Shown: positions 1 through 10,077 of the stretch, piece by piece
Position numbering within the stretch: the first letter of the stretch is position 1
How the letters are laid out: each line of letters begins with the position of its first letter
Assembly: GCF_009363655.1 (NCBI RefSeq)
Contig: NZ_CP045393.1
Location: 1,860,001 to 1,924,000, forward strand
Length of the DNA: 64,000 nucleotides
Direction of reading: 5' to 3'
Origin: Roseovarius sp. THAF27
GTDB taxonomy: Bacteria; Pseudomonadota; Alphaproteobacteria; Rhodobacterales; Rhodobacteraceae
Notes under the pieces: model-generated
The model's input: only the letters and a program-made list of their open reading frames with translations
Database searches by the model: none
Told to the model about the DNA's origin: nothing
Position numbers and translations under genes: made by a program

Positions 1-804
1 TGCCCACCGATCAAGCGAGAGTGTTTCAACAGAATAAGTCCTAAGCGACATGCTCGTTTGGAAAGCTTGATGAAAGTTACGGGTGTACCAGACGGCACTG
101 TACCGAGTATCCTGCTTTTGGACGCACAGGAACGCGGAGAACGGTCGATGCTGGTCCCGTTCCCTCCGCCACTTGCCACATCTGCCGATAACCCGCCTTA
201 CCCTGACAAATCGACGTCCGCGCGCCGACGATCTCGCGCATTTACCATCCCAGGCTTGTTCGGCAACCGATAGGCAGATAGCGGGTCGGACCCGGATTGC
301 GTCGGGCGACGAAGACCCGGAGGGTTTGGAACGGTTCCCAGAACCTTGCTCGAACCACGGTGTGCCGCCGTGCGTAGATTCCCTACCGCCGAGAACCGGG
401 TAGGTTTCTTCGGGTGGGTGACAACGAACGCAATGAACACCGGATACCATGGGAGGTGCGCCGAGTTATTCAACGTCGCGCGGCGCCGGCTCTCAAGCGG
501 CTTGCCGGACCCTTTCACGGTCTGAAGCCATCCATCGCAGGGCAGGGCTCACTGGTCGGCCTGCGCTTGCCGACATGGGTTTCGACGACGGGCACAAGGG
601 CAGGCGGCGCAACCGTGTCAAACCCTGCAAGACTTGACTTGAGCGACCGCACCGCGTCCAGAGCCACTGAAAATGTCCAGAATCCGCCTACGCAGCATTG
701 GCAAACGCTTCAAGCGCGGGGGCAGAACGCCACCGACGATGACATCGCCCACCTCACTTTCGGCATGGGCGGACACGACATGGATCGTCCTGACCGACCG
801 CATG
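1..804. other. no gene recognised
   Basis: I see no convincing coding region here. Reading frames that are open on either strand have no recognisable domain, no good ribosome-binding site and unnatural composition. No tRNA or obvious terminator is visible. The next gene (805-2844, minus strand) ends here, so this stretch is downstream of it; an incomplete gene from beyond the window edge cannot be excluded. Confidence 0.5.
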
Positions 805-2844
805 TCACAGCGCCTTGCACAGCCGCAGCGCGTCGAAGATCGCCGCGTGGGTATTGCGCGAGGCCACGGCGTCTCCGATGCGGAACAAGCGATAGGCGCC
901 GTCGCGGTTTCGCGTCAGATCCTGCGCGCGGCCTTCGATCAGCGCGTCGTAATCGACTTCCCCCAGGTTGGACGATCCGGGACGCAGATCGAAATAGAGA
1001 TCGTCGAGCGGGCGCGTCCCGTGATTGACGACAACCTGATCGACTTTGCGTTCGCGTTGCACGCCTCCGTAGTCACTGCCGATCGTGGCCAGAAGGGCGT
1101 TGCCCTCGCGGCGCACGGCGTCAAGCCTCCACATCACCGTGAAAGTCACGTCGTGTTTCTGAAGGGTCCGCATGGATGGTGTCAGGGACATGCCCATGAC
1201 CTCGGGTGAGAAACTGCGGTCGCGAGTCATGATCTCGACCTTCGCGCCGGTCGCGGCGATTTTTTCGGCTGCCTGGAGTGCGGCGAAATCACCCGCCTCG
1301 TCGTAGATCAGCACGTTGCTGCCCGGCTGCGAGTCACCCGACAGGATGTCCCAGGCGGTGATCACCAGGTCCTCGCCACCGCCTGGCACCTCGCTGTGGG
1401 GCAATCCACCCGTGGCAATGATCGCGATATCGGGCGCGTGGTCTCGCACGGTGTCTGCGTCAGCCAACGAGTTGAAACGAAAGGAAACGCCCAAACGCTG
1501 ACATTCCTCGAAGCGCCACTGGATCAGTTGGATCATTTCCTTGCGACGGTCTGTCTGCGCGGTCAGGCGAACCTGCCCGCCGGGTTCGTTTGCGGCCTCG
1601 TGCACGACAACCTCGTGCCCGCGCGCCGCCGATACACGGGCGGCTTCCAGACCGGCCGGACCAGCGCCGACGACCAACACTCTGCCGCGGGTGTCCGCAG
1701 GCGGGATCTCGTGAGGCTGCTCGGTTTCGCGCCCCGTGGCAGGGTTGTGAAGGCAAAGTGCCATGCCACCTTGATAGATCCGGTCAAGGCAGTAGTTCGC
1801 GCCCACGCAAGGCCGGATACGCTCCTCTTCTCCGCGCATGATCTTGGCGATGATGTGCGGCTCGGCGATATGGGCACGAGTCATCCCGACCATGTCCAGT
1901 TTGCCGGTGGCGATGGCATGGCGGGCGGTCGCCACGTCCTGGATTTTTGACGCGTGAAAGGTCGGAATCTGCGCCTCGGCACGTATCTCGCCGGCAAAGT
2001 CCAGATGCGGGCTGGACCGCATCCCCTGAACAGGGATCACGTCCGTCAGGGCGGCGTCCGTCGCGACATGGCCACGGATGACGTTCAGGAAATCGACCAT
2101 TCCGCAGGACTTGAGGCGCCTGGTGATTTCGATCCCGTCCTCCCGGGTGAGGCCACCCTGCTTGTCCTCGTCAGCGACGTAGCGCATGCCGACGATGAAT
2201 TCATCCCCGACACGTGCCCGGATGGCAGACAGGACGTCCATGGCAAAACGCAGCCGGTTGTCGAAGCTTTCGCCGCCATACGGCCCATCGAGGTGATTCA
2301 ATTGCGAGGACCAGAAGGCATCCATCAGATGTCCGTATGCCTCGAGTTCGATTCCGTCCAGGCCGGCCGCCTGCATCCGCTCGGCCGCATCGGCATAGTC
2401 CTGGATGATGCGCGCGATATCCCAGTCTTCCATCTTCTTTGGGTATGCCCGGTGCGCGGGTTCCCGGGTGTGTCCGGGTGCCAGACTGGGCAACCAATCC
2501 CCCTTGTCCCAGCGCGTGCGCCAGCCAAGGTGGGTCAGCTGGATCATCACCGCGCATCCATGGTCGTGGCACGCGTCGGTCAGCGCCTTCATGTGCGGCA
2601 CGACCTCGTCCCGGTAGGCCAGGATATTGTTGAAAGCGGGCGGGCTGTCGCGGGACACGACGGCGGAACCTGCCGTCATGGTCAATGCAACGCCGCCTCG
2701 CGCACGCTCGACATGATAGGCGCGATAGCGATCGGTGGGCAGACCGTCCTCGGGGTACGCCGGTTCGTGACTGGTGATCATCAGCCGGTTTTTCAGCGTC
2801 AGATGCTTGAGTTGAAACGGCTGGAGAAGGGGATCTTGCGTCAA
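805..2844 (-). CDS. FMN/FAD-dependent NADH:flavin oxidoreductase, N-methylproline/dimethylglycine demethylase type
   Basis: This 679-residue protein has the two-part layout of the trimethylamine dehydrogenase/2,4-dienoyl-CoA reductase family: an Old Yellow Enzyme-like FMN barrel (about residues 5-340), a cysteine cluster, then an FAD/NAD(P)-binding half opening with VVGAGPAG near residue 391. The reading frame is open further upstream, but I choose TTG at 2844 because AAAGGAG sits seven bases before it and the product then begins at the family's normal N-terminus ([10 protein letters not shown]). The cluster reads Cys346-x2-Ala349-x2-Cys352-x11-Cys364: Ala stands where TMADH has its second Cys. 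From memory the stachydrine/dimethylglycine demethylase branch (StcD/DgcA-like) shares this, so oxidative N-demethylation of a betaine-derived compound is the best guess. The exact substrate is not shown. Confidence 0.8.
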   Translation of the reverse strand: MTQDPLLQPFQLKHLTLKNRLMITSHEPAYPEDGLPTDRYRAYHVERARGGVALTMTAGSAVVSRDSPPAFNNILAYRDEVVPHMKALTDACHDHGCAVMIQLTHLGWRTRWDKGDWLPSLAPGHTREPAHRAYPKKMEDWDIARIIQDYADAAERMQAAGLDGIELEAYGHLMDAFWSSQLNHLDGPYGGESFDNRLRFAMDVLSAIRARVGDEFIVGMRYVADEDKQGGLTREDGIEITRRLKSCGMVDFLNVIRGHVATDAALTDVIPVQGMRSSPHLDFAGEIRAEAQIPTFHASKIQDVATARHAIATGKLDMVGMTRAHIAEPHIIAKIMRGEEERIRPCVGANYCLDRIYQGGMALCLHNPATGRETEQPHEIPPADTRGRVLVVGAGPAGLEAARVSAARGHEVVVHEAANEPGGQVRLTAQTDRRKEMIQLIQWRFEECQRLGVSFRFNSLADADTVRDHAPDIAIIATGGLPHSEVPGGGEDLVITAWDILSGDSQPGSNVLIYDEAGDFAALQAAEKIAATGAKVEIMTRDRSFSPEVMGMSLTPSMRTLQKHDVTFTVMWRLDAVRREGNALLATIGSDYGGVQRERKVDQVVVNHGTRPLDDLYFDLRPGSSNLGEVDYDALIEGRAQDLTRNRDGAYRLFRIGDAVASRNTHAAIFDALRLCKAL

Positions 2845-3265
2845 GGGCAGGCTCCTTTGCTGACAGTGCGACTGTTCGGGAAAATGTGTTGGCGCGTCAA
2901 GCTGGCGTCTGTGGTGGACCTCGTGCCGAGCCAAGAAGAGGCCGGCGAGCGCCCCGGGTCCGACTTGGACGCACGGGATCAGGTGCGGTCGTGCAGCGGG
3001 CCAACCAGGCTTCTTCAAGCATCGCACCGCAGCTTCCAACGTTTCATCCGCTGGCGAGACCAGGCTCGGGCATCGCTGGCGGCGTCAGCATGGACCTGCG
3101 GGATCAAAGCGGGCGGGTCCAAACCAGGTCGGCTGACCCTGTCGGTTTCCGGTGGCGCAGACTTACGAAATTCCGGCGCGTGGCGTCGCGAACATCGTCG
3201 AACTGGCGCTTTGTGAATCGTCGCGTTTCGCCTATCTTCTTGTTCGGGACCGCCAAGGAGGCAGC
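2845..3265. other. intergenic region between divergent genes; no gene
   Basis: The 421 bases between the flavoprotein (minus) and the cupin gene (plus) must hold both promoters. Frames open across it lack recognisable protein features. I could not pick a clear promoter or operator. Confidence 0.5.
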
Positions 3266-3628
3266 ATGAAACCGATTCAGAAAGAAGAACGCCGCGTCGC
3301 CAATATCCGGGACGAGGATGCGTTTCAGCCCTATGACCCTGTCACCGAACCCGGCACATCGATGTTGAAGCTCAACACCGACCTGCCACGGGATGTGGGA
3401 TTTTATATTTACCGCATGGAACCTGGCGCGCGCACCACACCGCATCGTCATGGCGGCGCCGAAGAATTCCTGATGCTGGAAGGCGAGCTTATCGACAATG
3501 ACGGCATGGTCTATCGTCAAGGCGACGTGGTCTGGCTCGCGCCAGGTACGGAACATACCTCCCATACCAAAACGGGCTGTATGATCGCCGTATTTGCCGA
3601 GGACCGCGAAAGCCCACCAGCAGCATAG
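3266..3628 (+). CDS. small cupin-domain protein
   Basis: A 120-residue single-domain cupin. The start at 3266 is set by AAGGAGG six bases upstream; the frame is open for 38 more codons without a better signal. Cupin motif 1 is visible as HRHGGAEEFLMLEGE (two His and a Glu as metal ligands), followed by a second strand set around GDVVWLAPGTEHTSHT that supplies the last His. Such proteins bind a divalent metal and act as small dioxygenases, isomerases or sensors; nothing in the sequence picks a substrate. It is divergent from the demethylase-like gene and convergent with the efflux operon, so there is no operon partner. Confidence 0.75.
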   Translation: MKPIQKEERRVANIRDEDAFQPYDPVTEPGTSMLKLNTDLPRDVGFYIYRMEPGARTTPHRHGGAEEFLMLEGELIDNDGMVYRQGDVVWLAPGTEHTSHTKTGCMIAVFAEDRESPPAA

Positions 3629-3631
3629 AAC

Positions 3632-6600
3632 CTACATCGCCGCCCTGGCTTGCGAGAGATCCCGGTCGAGCCGTTTTTCCAACGCGCCCTGCGGCCGGGT
3701 GAAGCGGGCCAGAAGATCATAGAGCACCGGCGTCACCACCAGCATGAGCACGGCCGAAAAAGACAGGCCCGCCACGATCACCGTGCCGATCGCCTGACGG
3801 CTTTCGGCACCGGCGCCGGTTGCCATGACCAGGGGCAGGGCGCCAAGAATCGTCGAAATCACCGTCATCACGATCGGGCGCAGGCGCAGAGCGGCAGCCC
3901 GGATCACCGCCTCGCGTATGTCCAGCCCTTCGCCGCGCAACTGGTTGGCGAACTCCACGATCAGGATACCGTTCTTGGCCACAAGGCCCACCAGCAGGAT
4001 GATCCCGATCTGGCTGTAGACGTTCAGCGTCAGCCCCCCGAGGGCCATTGCATAGATCGCGCCGGCCAGGCCCGCAGGCACCGTCAGCATGATGGTGACA
4101 GGGTGCACGAAGCTTTCGAACTGGGCAGCCAGTACCAGGAACACGATCAGCAAAGACAGGACCAGAACAAAGCCAACTCCGGCGGAGGTGTCCTTGAAGG
4201 TGCGCGATTGTCCCTCGTAGCCGATCTTTGCCTGGACCGGCAATATGGTGAGCGCCGCGGTTTCGATCGTGTCGAGCACGGTACCGAGTTGCGCTCCGGG
4301 TTCAAGCGCGCCGGACAACTGCACCGAAGGAAGCCGGTCGAAGCGCCGCAAGCTGGGCGCGGCGGCATTCTCGCGCAGGTTTACCAAAGCCCCTAACGGT
4401 ACAAGTGTATCCCCGTCACCGGCCCGCACGAAAATATTGTCGATGTCCGAGGGCGTGTTGCGGTCGGCTTCTTCGGCTTGCAGGATGACCGGGTATTCGC
4501 GTCCCCGGCTGACAAATCCGGTTACCTCGCGCGAGGCGAGAAGTGTCTGCAACGTGTTGGCTATGGTTTCGACCGAAATCCCCAGATCGTCGGCGCGGGC
4601 GCGGTCGATGGAGATGTCCAGTTGTGGCAGGTTCTGATCGAAATCGATCTCGGGATTGACCAGACCCGGTATGGTCTCGGCCTCGGCTTGCAAGAGCTCT
4701 GCCCATTCCTTTACGCTTTCGAAATCCGGTCCTCCGACCACGACTCGGACCGGGGTGGAGTTGCCGCGCAGTCCCAGGCCCGCAGGTGTGACGGGAAAGC
4801 CCCGTGCGATGGTCACGTCCCCCATCTGAGGCGCGATCTGGCCGACCACCTCCGCCACGGTCATGTCGCGTTCTTCCCAGGGTGCCAACCGAAACACCAC
4901 GAACGATCGCCACGGACGGTTGCCCCATCCGGTAAATGTGAAAACCGTCTCGATCACGCCGGACAGACGCAACGGCTCGAGGATCTCCTCGACCTGACGC
5001 GCCGCGATATCCGAATGCTCCACGGTGCTGCCCTGCGGTGCGGTCAAGGGAACGAAGCCCACGCCGCGATCTTCGCGCGGGGCCAGTTCGCGTGGCAGGT
5101 CGTCATAGAAAAGGGCCGCGCCGCCGGTCGCTGCCAGCGAAACCGCAAGAACGACGAGCGGCGCGCCTACGGCCCGCCGCAGCAGGGATTGGTAGACCCG
5201 TTGCGTCCAGCCTAGTCTCTCGCTGTCGTCCGAGGACACACCGTCGCGCTGTCGCAAGACCTTGGACGCCAGTGCCGGGCAGGCGGTCAGCGCCACGAAG
5301 GTCGAAATCGCGACCGTTCCGGCCATCACCCAGCCGAACTCGACGAACAGGCGACCGACCTGGCCCGGCATGAACGAGAGCGGCACGAAAACCGCCATCA
5401 GCGTCAACGAGGTTGCGATGACCGCGAATGTCACCTGGCGAGCGCCGCGATAGCTGGCAGCGAGTGGCGTCTCGCCCATCTCGATCCGCCGCTGTATGTT
5501 TTCCAGAACGACGATGGCATCGTCGACCACCAGGCCGATCGCCAACAACAACGCCAAGAGCGTCAGCGTGTTCAGTGAGAATCCCCAGGCCGCGATCAGG
5601 ATGAAACAGCCGACCAGCGAGACGGGGATCGCCACGAATGGGATCAGCGTGGCGCGCGGGCTGCGCAGGAACACGAGGATCACCAACACAACCAGCCCGA
5701 GCGAAATGCTCAACGCGATCAATACCTCGCGGATCGAGGCACCTACGAACAGAGCGTCGTCCGAGCCCACGATCAGCGTCATCCCTTGGGGCAGGGTAGG
5801 CGTGATGGCCGCGATTTCGGCACGTACGGCCTGGCTGATGGCAAGCGTGTTGGATTTGCTCTGGCGCAGCACGGCGATACCCACCGCATCGGTTCCGTCG
5901 GTGCGCACGATGGTGCTGTCGTCGGCAACGCCGGGCTCGACCCGCGCCACATCGCCCAAGCGTACCGGAAAGCCTGCCACACGGTCCAGCACGACATCGC
6001 GGAAATCCTCGATACTACTCAGGCGCGAGTTCAGTCGGACGGTTAGCTGCCTGTTCTGTGACTTGACCTCTCCGGCGGGCAGTTCCAGGTTGTTGCGCCT
6101 CAAGGCCGTCTCGACATCCGCGACGGTCAGCTTGCGGGCCGCAAGCGCGCGGCGGTCGAGCCAGATGCGCACGGCGAACGGCCGCTCGCCATAGATGTTC
6201 AGGTCGGCCACGCCGTCGACCGTGGCGATCCGATCGGCGATGAAGCGGTCGATATAGTCGGTGATCTCGGCGGTGGTCATCCGGTCCGACGTGACGGCCA
6301 GCCGCATGACCGGATCGGCGTCCGCGTCGGATTTGACCACGCGCGGTTCTTCCGCTTCCTCCGGCAGTTGGCCCGTGACCCTGCCGATTGCATTGCGCAC
6401 GTCGTTGGCCGCGTTGTCCAAATCGCGCGAGGCTTCGAACTCCAGGGTGATCCGACTGCGCCCTTGGCGCGATTCCGAACTGATGGAGCGCAGGCCGGTT
6501 ATCGCGGCGACGGCACCTTCGAGGGTTTCAGTTATGTCGGTGTCGATAACCTCGGGCGCCGCGCCGCGGTAGTCCGTCGTTACGGTCACGACGGCGTTGT

Positions 6601-6721
6601 CCACGTCCGGCAATTCGCGGACCGGAATGCCCTGAACGGACGCCAGGCCGAAGACGAGAATCAGGAGGCTGGCCACGGCAGCCAGAACAGGGCGGCGGAC
6701 CGCAATGTCGGACAACGTCAT
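3632..6721 (-). CDS. RND efflux transporter permease (AcrB/MexF-type inner-membrane pump)
   Basis: At 1029 residues this matches a full-length hydrophobe/amphiphile efflux (HAE-1-like) RND pump with 12 membrane helices and two large periplasmic loops. The N-terminus (SDIAVRRPVLAAVASL) is typical. The proton-relay acidic pair is present in TM4 (GLVVDDAIVVLENI), and the conserved TM10 lysine is in LVGLVAKNGILIVEF. It would form a trimer drawing substrates from the periplasm and outer membrane leaflet. Its start overlaps the end of the adaptor gene by four bases (ATGA), so the two are translationally coupled. No outer-membrane TolC-type channel gene is adjacent, so the pump probably uses one encoded elsewhere. 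Substrates cannot be told from sequence. Confidence 0.93.
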   Translation of the reverse strand: MTLSDIAVRRPVLAAVASLLILVFGLASVQGIPVRELPDVDNAVVTVTTDYRGAAPEVIDTDITETLEGAVAAITGLRSISSESRQGRSRITLEFEASRDLDNAANDVRNAIGRVTGQLPEEAEEPRVVKSDADADPVMRLAVTSDRMTTAEITDYIDRFIADRIATVDGVADLNIYGERPFAVRIWLDRRALAARKLTVADVETALRRNNLELPAGEVKSQNRQLTVRLNSRLSSIEDFRDVVLDRVAGFPVRLGDVARVEPGVADDSTIVRTDGTDAVGIAVLRQSKSNTLAISQAVRAEIAAITPTLPQGMTLIVGSDDALFVGASIREVLIALSISLGLVVLVILVFLRSPRATLIPFVAIPVSLVGCFILIAAWGFSLNTLTLLALLLAIGLVVDDAIVVLENIQRRIEMGETPLAASYRGARQVTFAVIATSLTLMAVFVPLSFMPGQVGRLFVEFGWVMAGTVAISTFVALTACPALASKVLRQRDGVSSDDSERLGWTQRVYQSLLRRAVGAPLVVLAVSLAATGGAALFYDDLPRELAPREDRGVGFVPLTAPQGSTVEHSDIAARQVEEILEPLRLSGVIETVFTFTGWGNRPWRSFVVFRLAPWEERDMTVAEVVGQIAPQMGDVTIARGFPVTPAGLGLRGNSTPVRVVVGGPDFESVKEWAELLQAEAETIPGLVNPEIDFDQNLPQLDISIDRARADDLGISVETIANTLQTLLASREVTGFVSRGREYPVILQAEEADRNTPSDIDNIFVRAGDGDTLVPLGALVNLRENAAAPSLRRFDRLPSVQLSGALEPGAQLGTVLDTIETAALTILPVQAKIGYEGQSRTFKDTSAGVGFVLVLSLLIVFLVLAAQFESFVHPVTIMLTVPAGLAGAIYAMALGGLTLNVYSQIGIILLVGLVAKNGILIVEFANQLRGEGLDIREAVIRAAALRLRPIVMTVISTILGALPLVMATGAGAESRQAIGTVIVAGLSFSAVLMLVVTPVLYDLLARFTRPQGALEKRLDRDLSQARAAM

Positions 6722-7809
6722 GTGTCGCCCTCGGACGCGTCCGGGGACAGCTCCGCAGCCTTGACCTTCACTGCCGCACCGTCACGCAGACGGCCCAGGC
6801 CGCGTATCGCGACCTCCTGGCCCGGCTGCAATCCCGACAAGATGGCAACCTGGCCATCCTGCCGTTGACCTGTGCGCACCGGGGTGCGTATCGCGACACC
6901 GTCGGACACGCCGAATACATAGGTCTCGGCGGCCTGAAACACGATGGCTTCTTCCGGGACCATCAACGCGTCGCTTTCGGACAGGGTCAGGGTCAGCGAC
7001 ATGAACATGCCGGCAGGCAGCAGCCCTTCGGGGTTGGGAATTACGGCGCGGGTGCGAAACGCCCGCGAGACCGGGTCGATGCGGCTGTCGACGGTATCGA
7101 TTTGCCCTTCAAAGATGTGGTCGTCGAAGGCCACGCTGCGCGCTTCGACCGTCATGCCGCGCCGCACCTGTGCAAAAAGTGTCTCCGGCAGGGAAAATTC
7201 CAGCTCAACCTCGCTGAGGTCATCAAGGCGCGTGATCACGTCGTCGCTTGTCACCCGCGCGCCGCGATCCACTTCGGCCAGGCCCAGCACACCGGCAAAC
7301 GGTGCAAGGATGGTCCGGTCGTCGAGACGCTGCCTGGCTCGGTCAAGCTGGGCTTCGGCTTCGGCTAGACGAGCCACCGCCTCTTCAAGTGACGCCTGAC
7401 TGACAGCATTGGTGCTGCGCAACTGCTCTATCCGTTCCAGCACCTGGCGCCGTTCGGTCAGTCGCGCTTCGGCTTCCGCGAGGTCGGCGCGTTCGATCGC
7501 ATCATCCAGCCTGACAAGAAGCGCGCCCTGCTCGACCTGGGCGCCCGGCGTTATCGCAAGCTCGACGATGCGTCCGTCCGACTCCGGTACAATCTCGATC
7601 GAGATGGCGGCCCGGGTCGTGCCGACCGCTTCCACGGTCTGATAGACACGTTGCGTTTCTGCCGCCGCAACTTCGATGGTCACCGGGCCGGAGTCGCGTG
7701 CTTCGGCAGCCTCTGCCGGAGGTGCCAGATAGGTTTCGTAACCCCAGTAGCAGCCATATCCGATCCCCCCAAGGAGGCAGATCAGCAAAAGCTGTTTGAA
7801 AACGGACAT
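6718..7809 (-). CDS. RND efflux periplasmic adaptor (membrane fusion protein)
   Basis: This 363-residue protein opens with an uncleaved membrane anchor (FKQLLLICLLGGIGYGCYWG), followed by a lipoyl/barrel half (PESDGRIVELAITPGAQV), a coiled-coil hairpin around residues 110-170 rich in Glu/Arg/Ala, the second lipoyl half (APFAGVLGLAEVDRGARV) and a beta-barrel/membrane-proximal region. The start at 7809 has GGAG seven bases upstream and puts the hydrophobic anchor at the N-terminus; longer in-frame starts would add about 42 basic residues with no family match. It bridges the permease to an outer-membrane channel. First gene of a two-gene operon with the pump at 3632-6721. Confidence 0.9.
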   Translation of the reverse strand: MSVFKQLLLICLLGGIGYGCYWGYETYLAPPAEAAEARDSGPVTIEVAAAETQRVYQTVEAVGTTRAAISIEIVPESDGRIVELAITPGAQVEQGALLVRLDDAIERADLAEAEARLTERRQVLERIEQLRSTNAVSQASLEEAVARLAEAEAQLDRARQRLDDRTILAPFAGVLGLAEVDRGARVTSDDVITRLDDLSEVELEFSLPETLFAQVRRGMTVEARSVAFDDHIFEGQIDTVDSRIDPVSRAFRTRAVIPNPEGLLPAGMFMSLTLTLSESDALMVPEEAIVFQAAETYVFGVSDGVAIRTPVRTGQRQDGQVAILSGLQPGQEVAIRGLGRLRDGAAVKVKAAELSPDASEGDT

Positions 7810-8349
7810 CCGGCGGCTCCATGGCTCCTTTCCGCCGCGAAAAAAGAACGAGGCAGAAAGGTTGCAGCAGGTTAATCCAACGGGACTGAATAGCAAGCGC
7901 TGCGCAGGGTCGGACCCCATTAACCGAGAACGCAAAATTGCCCCCGGTCTGGTGTGGGTCGCACGTGGGCAAAGCTAGAATTGCAGATCCACAATCGTGG
8001 AAGTTCCTTGTCAGCTTAGCTTTTGGGGATTGATAAGGGTCAATTACGTATCAATCGGCGATATACGCCAACTCGCGGTCCTGCGGTGAGGCTGTTGCAA
8101 TCATCGTCGGCGCGCGTGTGATCAAATAACCGTTACTGAAGATCTTCATGCCGCGGGCTTTGCGTCTGTAAGGATCGACATCCTGGAGCCCGTTTGACAA
8201 GCAGCTTGAAAGCCGGCTCAGCCTCTGCTTGCGATAGGATTGGTGCCGGCGATAGTGCGATGATATGAGCTGTAAGAGTGCCCGTCCCGGTTGAAGCCTG
8301 TCCGGCGCGGAAGCACGGCGCAAAACGATAATGTAAACAGAGCACGGTC
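7810..8349. other. intergenic region between divergent genes; no gene, one inverted repeat
   Basis: This 540-base stretch separates the efflux operon (minus) from the LuxR-type regulator (plus). I find no credible gene. An inverted repeat with eight-base arms GATTGATA/TATCAATC lies at 8028-8056. The regulator gene has only a weak ribosome-binding site. Confidence 0.5.
8028..8056. repeat. inverted repeat, possible operator
   Basis: Perfect eight-base arms GATTGATA (8028-8035) and TATCAATC (8049-8056) are separated by 13 bases. The position between the efflux operon and a LuxR-type regulator gene makes a protein-binding site plausible, but no known consensus is matched. Confidence 0.35.
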
Positions 8350-8955
8350 ATGAACAAGATACTGCTGGCCGATGACCATGCCCTCGTCCGGGACACGATT
8401 GCGTTTTATTTGACGTCCAATGCCGGTTTTCGCGTCGAGCAGGCGGGCTCGCTTGACGAGGCGCTCAAGATCAACGCCGAACGAGGCCCATTCAACCTGA
8501 TCCTGCTTGATTACACAATGCCGGGTATGGGGGCGCTGTCCGGTCTTACCCGGATGTGTGCCCTGTCGGGTTGCCCGGTTGCGATCCTGTCGGGCACAGC
8601 CCCACCGGATATCGCGCGGCGCGCCTTGCGTGCAGGCGCCGCGGGTTTTCTTCCCATGACGCTCGATCCCCAGGCTCTGTTAACAGCGATCCGGAAAATG
8701 CTCATTGGAGAAACCTTTCTGCCGGAAAATTTTCTTGCAGACGCACCGACCGCGACCAACGCCGCGTCGTTGACGCCGCGCGAGCAGGAAGTCCTGAGAC
8801 GGCTGGCCGAGGGCAAGCTGAACAAGGAAATCGCCCGGGATCTGGAGATCCAGGAAGTAACGGTGAAGCTTCACGTCAAGACGTTGTCGCGCAAACTGCG
8901 CGCTAGGAATCGCACCCATGCGGCGATGCTCGGGCGAGACATGGGGCTGGTCTAG
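8350..8955 (+). CDS. NarL/LuxR-family response regulator with atypical receiver
   Basis: A 201-residue two-domain regulator. The receiver (residues 1-115) has the acidic pair Asp8-Asp9 and a phosphoacceptor-like Asp54 in LILLDYTMPGMG. The C-terminal LuxR-type helix-turn-helix (about 138-198) contains LTPREQEVLRRLAEGKLNKE and a recognition helix in QEVTVKLHVKTLSRKL. The lysine that normally follows beta-5 (as in LPKT) is replaced by Met103 (FLPMT), which often goes with altered or absent phosphorylation switching. There is no adjacent histidine kinase, so it is an orphan. It is divergent from the RND pump operon, but control of that operon is only a guess. Confidence 0.85.
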   Translation: MNKILLADDHALVRDTIAFYLTSNAGFRVEQAGSLDEALKINAERGPFNLILLDYTMPGMGALSGLTRMCALSGCPVAILSGTAPPDIARRALRAGAAGFLPMTLDPQALLTAIRKMLIGETFLPENFLADAPTATNAASLTPREQEVLRRLAEGKLNKEIARDLEIQEVTVKLHVKTLSRKLRARNRTHAAMLGRDMGLV

Positions 8956-9023
8956 CGAAGGCCACGAAACGTTGCGCAAACCCGAGAAATGTCTGCGTCA
9001 TTATCTCACTTTGGCAGATAAAA

Positions 9024-9113
9024 TGGCGGAGAGACAGGGATTCGAACCCTGGGACCCCGTGAAGGGTCAACGGTTTTCGAGACCGCCCCGTTCGACCACT
9101 CCGGCACCTCTCC
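9024..9113 (-). tRNA. tRNA-Ser(CGA)
   Basis: Read on the minus strand, a 90-base class II tRNA starts GGAGAGGTGCCGGAGTGG and ends with an encoded CCA. The seven-base acceptor pairs GGAGAGG with TCTCTCC, the T-arm loop is GGTTCGAATCC, a long variable arm is present, and the anticodon loop CTCGAAA gives anticodon CGA. I saw no duplicated 3' end nearby, so no element appears integrated here. Confidence 0.95.
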
Positions 9114-9228
9114 GCGGGGGTCTGGAGGGTGCGTTTAATCGCCTTTGAACGGAGTGACAAGGGGATTGCCTTGTTTCGTTTCGGATTTTGCCTAGGTTGA
9201 GGGGAACCGTGAGACCCCAGGAGGTATC

Positions 9229-10071
9229 GTGACCCTATCACGCACAATTCGTCCCCTTGTTTTCATTGCCGCTCTGGCTGTTGCGCTGCTTGCCGCAATG
9301 CAGGCCCGTGCCGCCGACCGCGACAGGCTTGAGGCTTTCCTCGAGGTGACGGGTTTCGGGGTCGCCCTCGATAGTATCGCACTCGCGGCCGGCGACGCGC
9401 CGGCGATGCTGGGGATGCAGACCGGCGACTTCGGATCGGACTGGAGCCGTGTCTCACAGCAGGTTTTCGACACCGAAAAGATGCAGGAAATGGCTTTGGA
9501 CATCCTGTCCGAAACCCTGAGCGACGAGCACCTGTCCCATGCCGCGGAGTTCTATGCGTCGCCTTTGGGTCAGCGGCTGGTCGAAGCCGAGAACACCTCG
9601 CACATGGTCGAAGATGATGAGGCCAAGCAGCAGGAGGGCCGTGCGCTCGTGGCCGATGCGGTGGAACAGGGCGATGAACGGGTCGAGACCCTTCAGAATC
9701 TGAACGAAGCGGTGGATTCCGACGGCAATTCGGTACGAGCCGTTCAAGAGATCCAGGTTCGGTTTCTGATGGCCGCATCCAATGCCGGCATTCTCGAGCA
9801 GGACCTTGATGAACGGGCGCTTCGTGCCGCCATGAAGGCGGGCGAGGACGAAATGCGCCAGGCGATGCGGGTCTCGGCCCTCGCAGGTGCAGCCTATACG
9901 TACCAGAATTTCTCGAACGACGAGTTGCAGGCCTATCTCAAGGCGCTGGAGCATCCCGACATGCAGACCGTCTATCAGCTGATGAACGCGGTGCAGTACG
10001 AGATCATGGCGAACCGCTTTGAGGTCCTTGCTGCCCGCATGGCCGAAATGCACCCTGGACAGGAGCTCTGA
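9229..10071 (+). CDS. DUF2059-domain secreted protein (first of tandem pair)
   Basis: The 280-residue product starts at GTG (9229), four bases after AGGAGG, and has a classical signal peptide ending near MQARA-AD, so it is probably periplasmic. It matches DUF2059-like helical proteins in having the pattern 'falls in fraction of the protein around a loop of Tyr/Phe and Leu' with segments such as HAAEFYASPLGQRLVEAE, typical of that family. Function is unknown. The next gene, six bases on, encodes a protein of the same build (275 residues), so the two form a duplicated pair in one operon. Confidence 0.7.
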   Translation: MTLSRTIRPLVFIAALAVALLAAMQARAADRDRLEAFLEVTGFGVALDSIALAAGDAPAMLGMQTGDFGSDWSRVSQQVFDTEKMQEMALDILSETLSDEHLSHAAEFYASPLGQRLVEAENTSHMVEDDEAKQQEGRALVADAVEQGDERVETLQNLNEAVDSDGNSVRAVQEIQVRFLMAASNAGILEQDLDERALRAAMKAGEDEMRQAMRVSALAGAAYTYQNFSNDELQAYLKALEHPDMQTVYQLMNAVQYEIMANRFEVLAARMAEMHPGQEL

Positions 10072-10077
10072 ACCGCA

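Noticed and set aside
1..804. Open frames of 60-204 codons at the left edge
   Set aside because: Overlapping frames on both strands, no known domain, no start signal.
9024..9113. tRNA-Ser as a possible second integration site
   Set aside because: No duplicated 3' end and no integrase near it; the neighbours are ordinary chromosomal genes.
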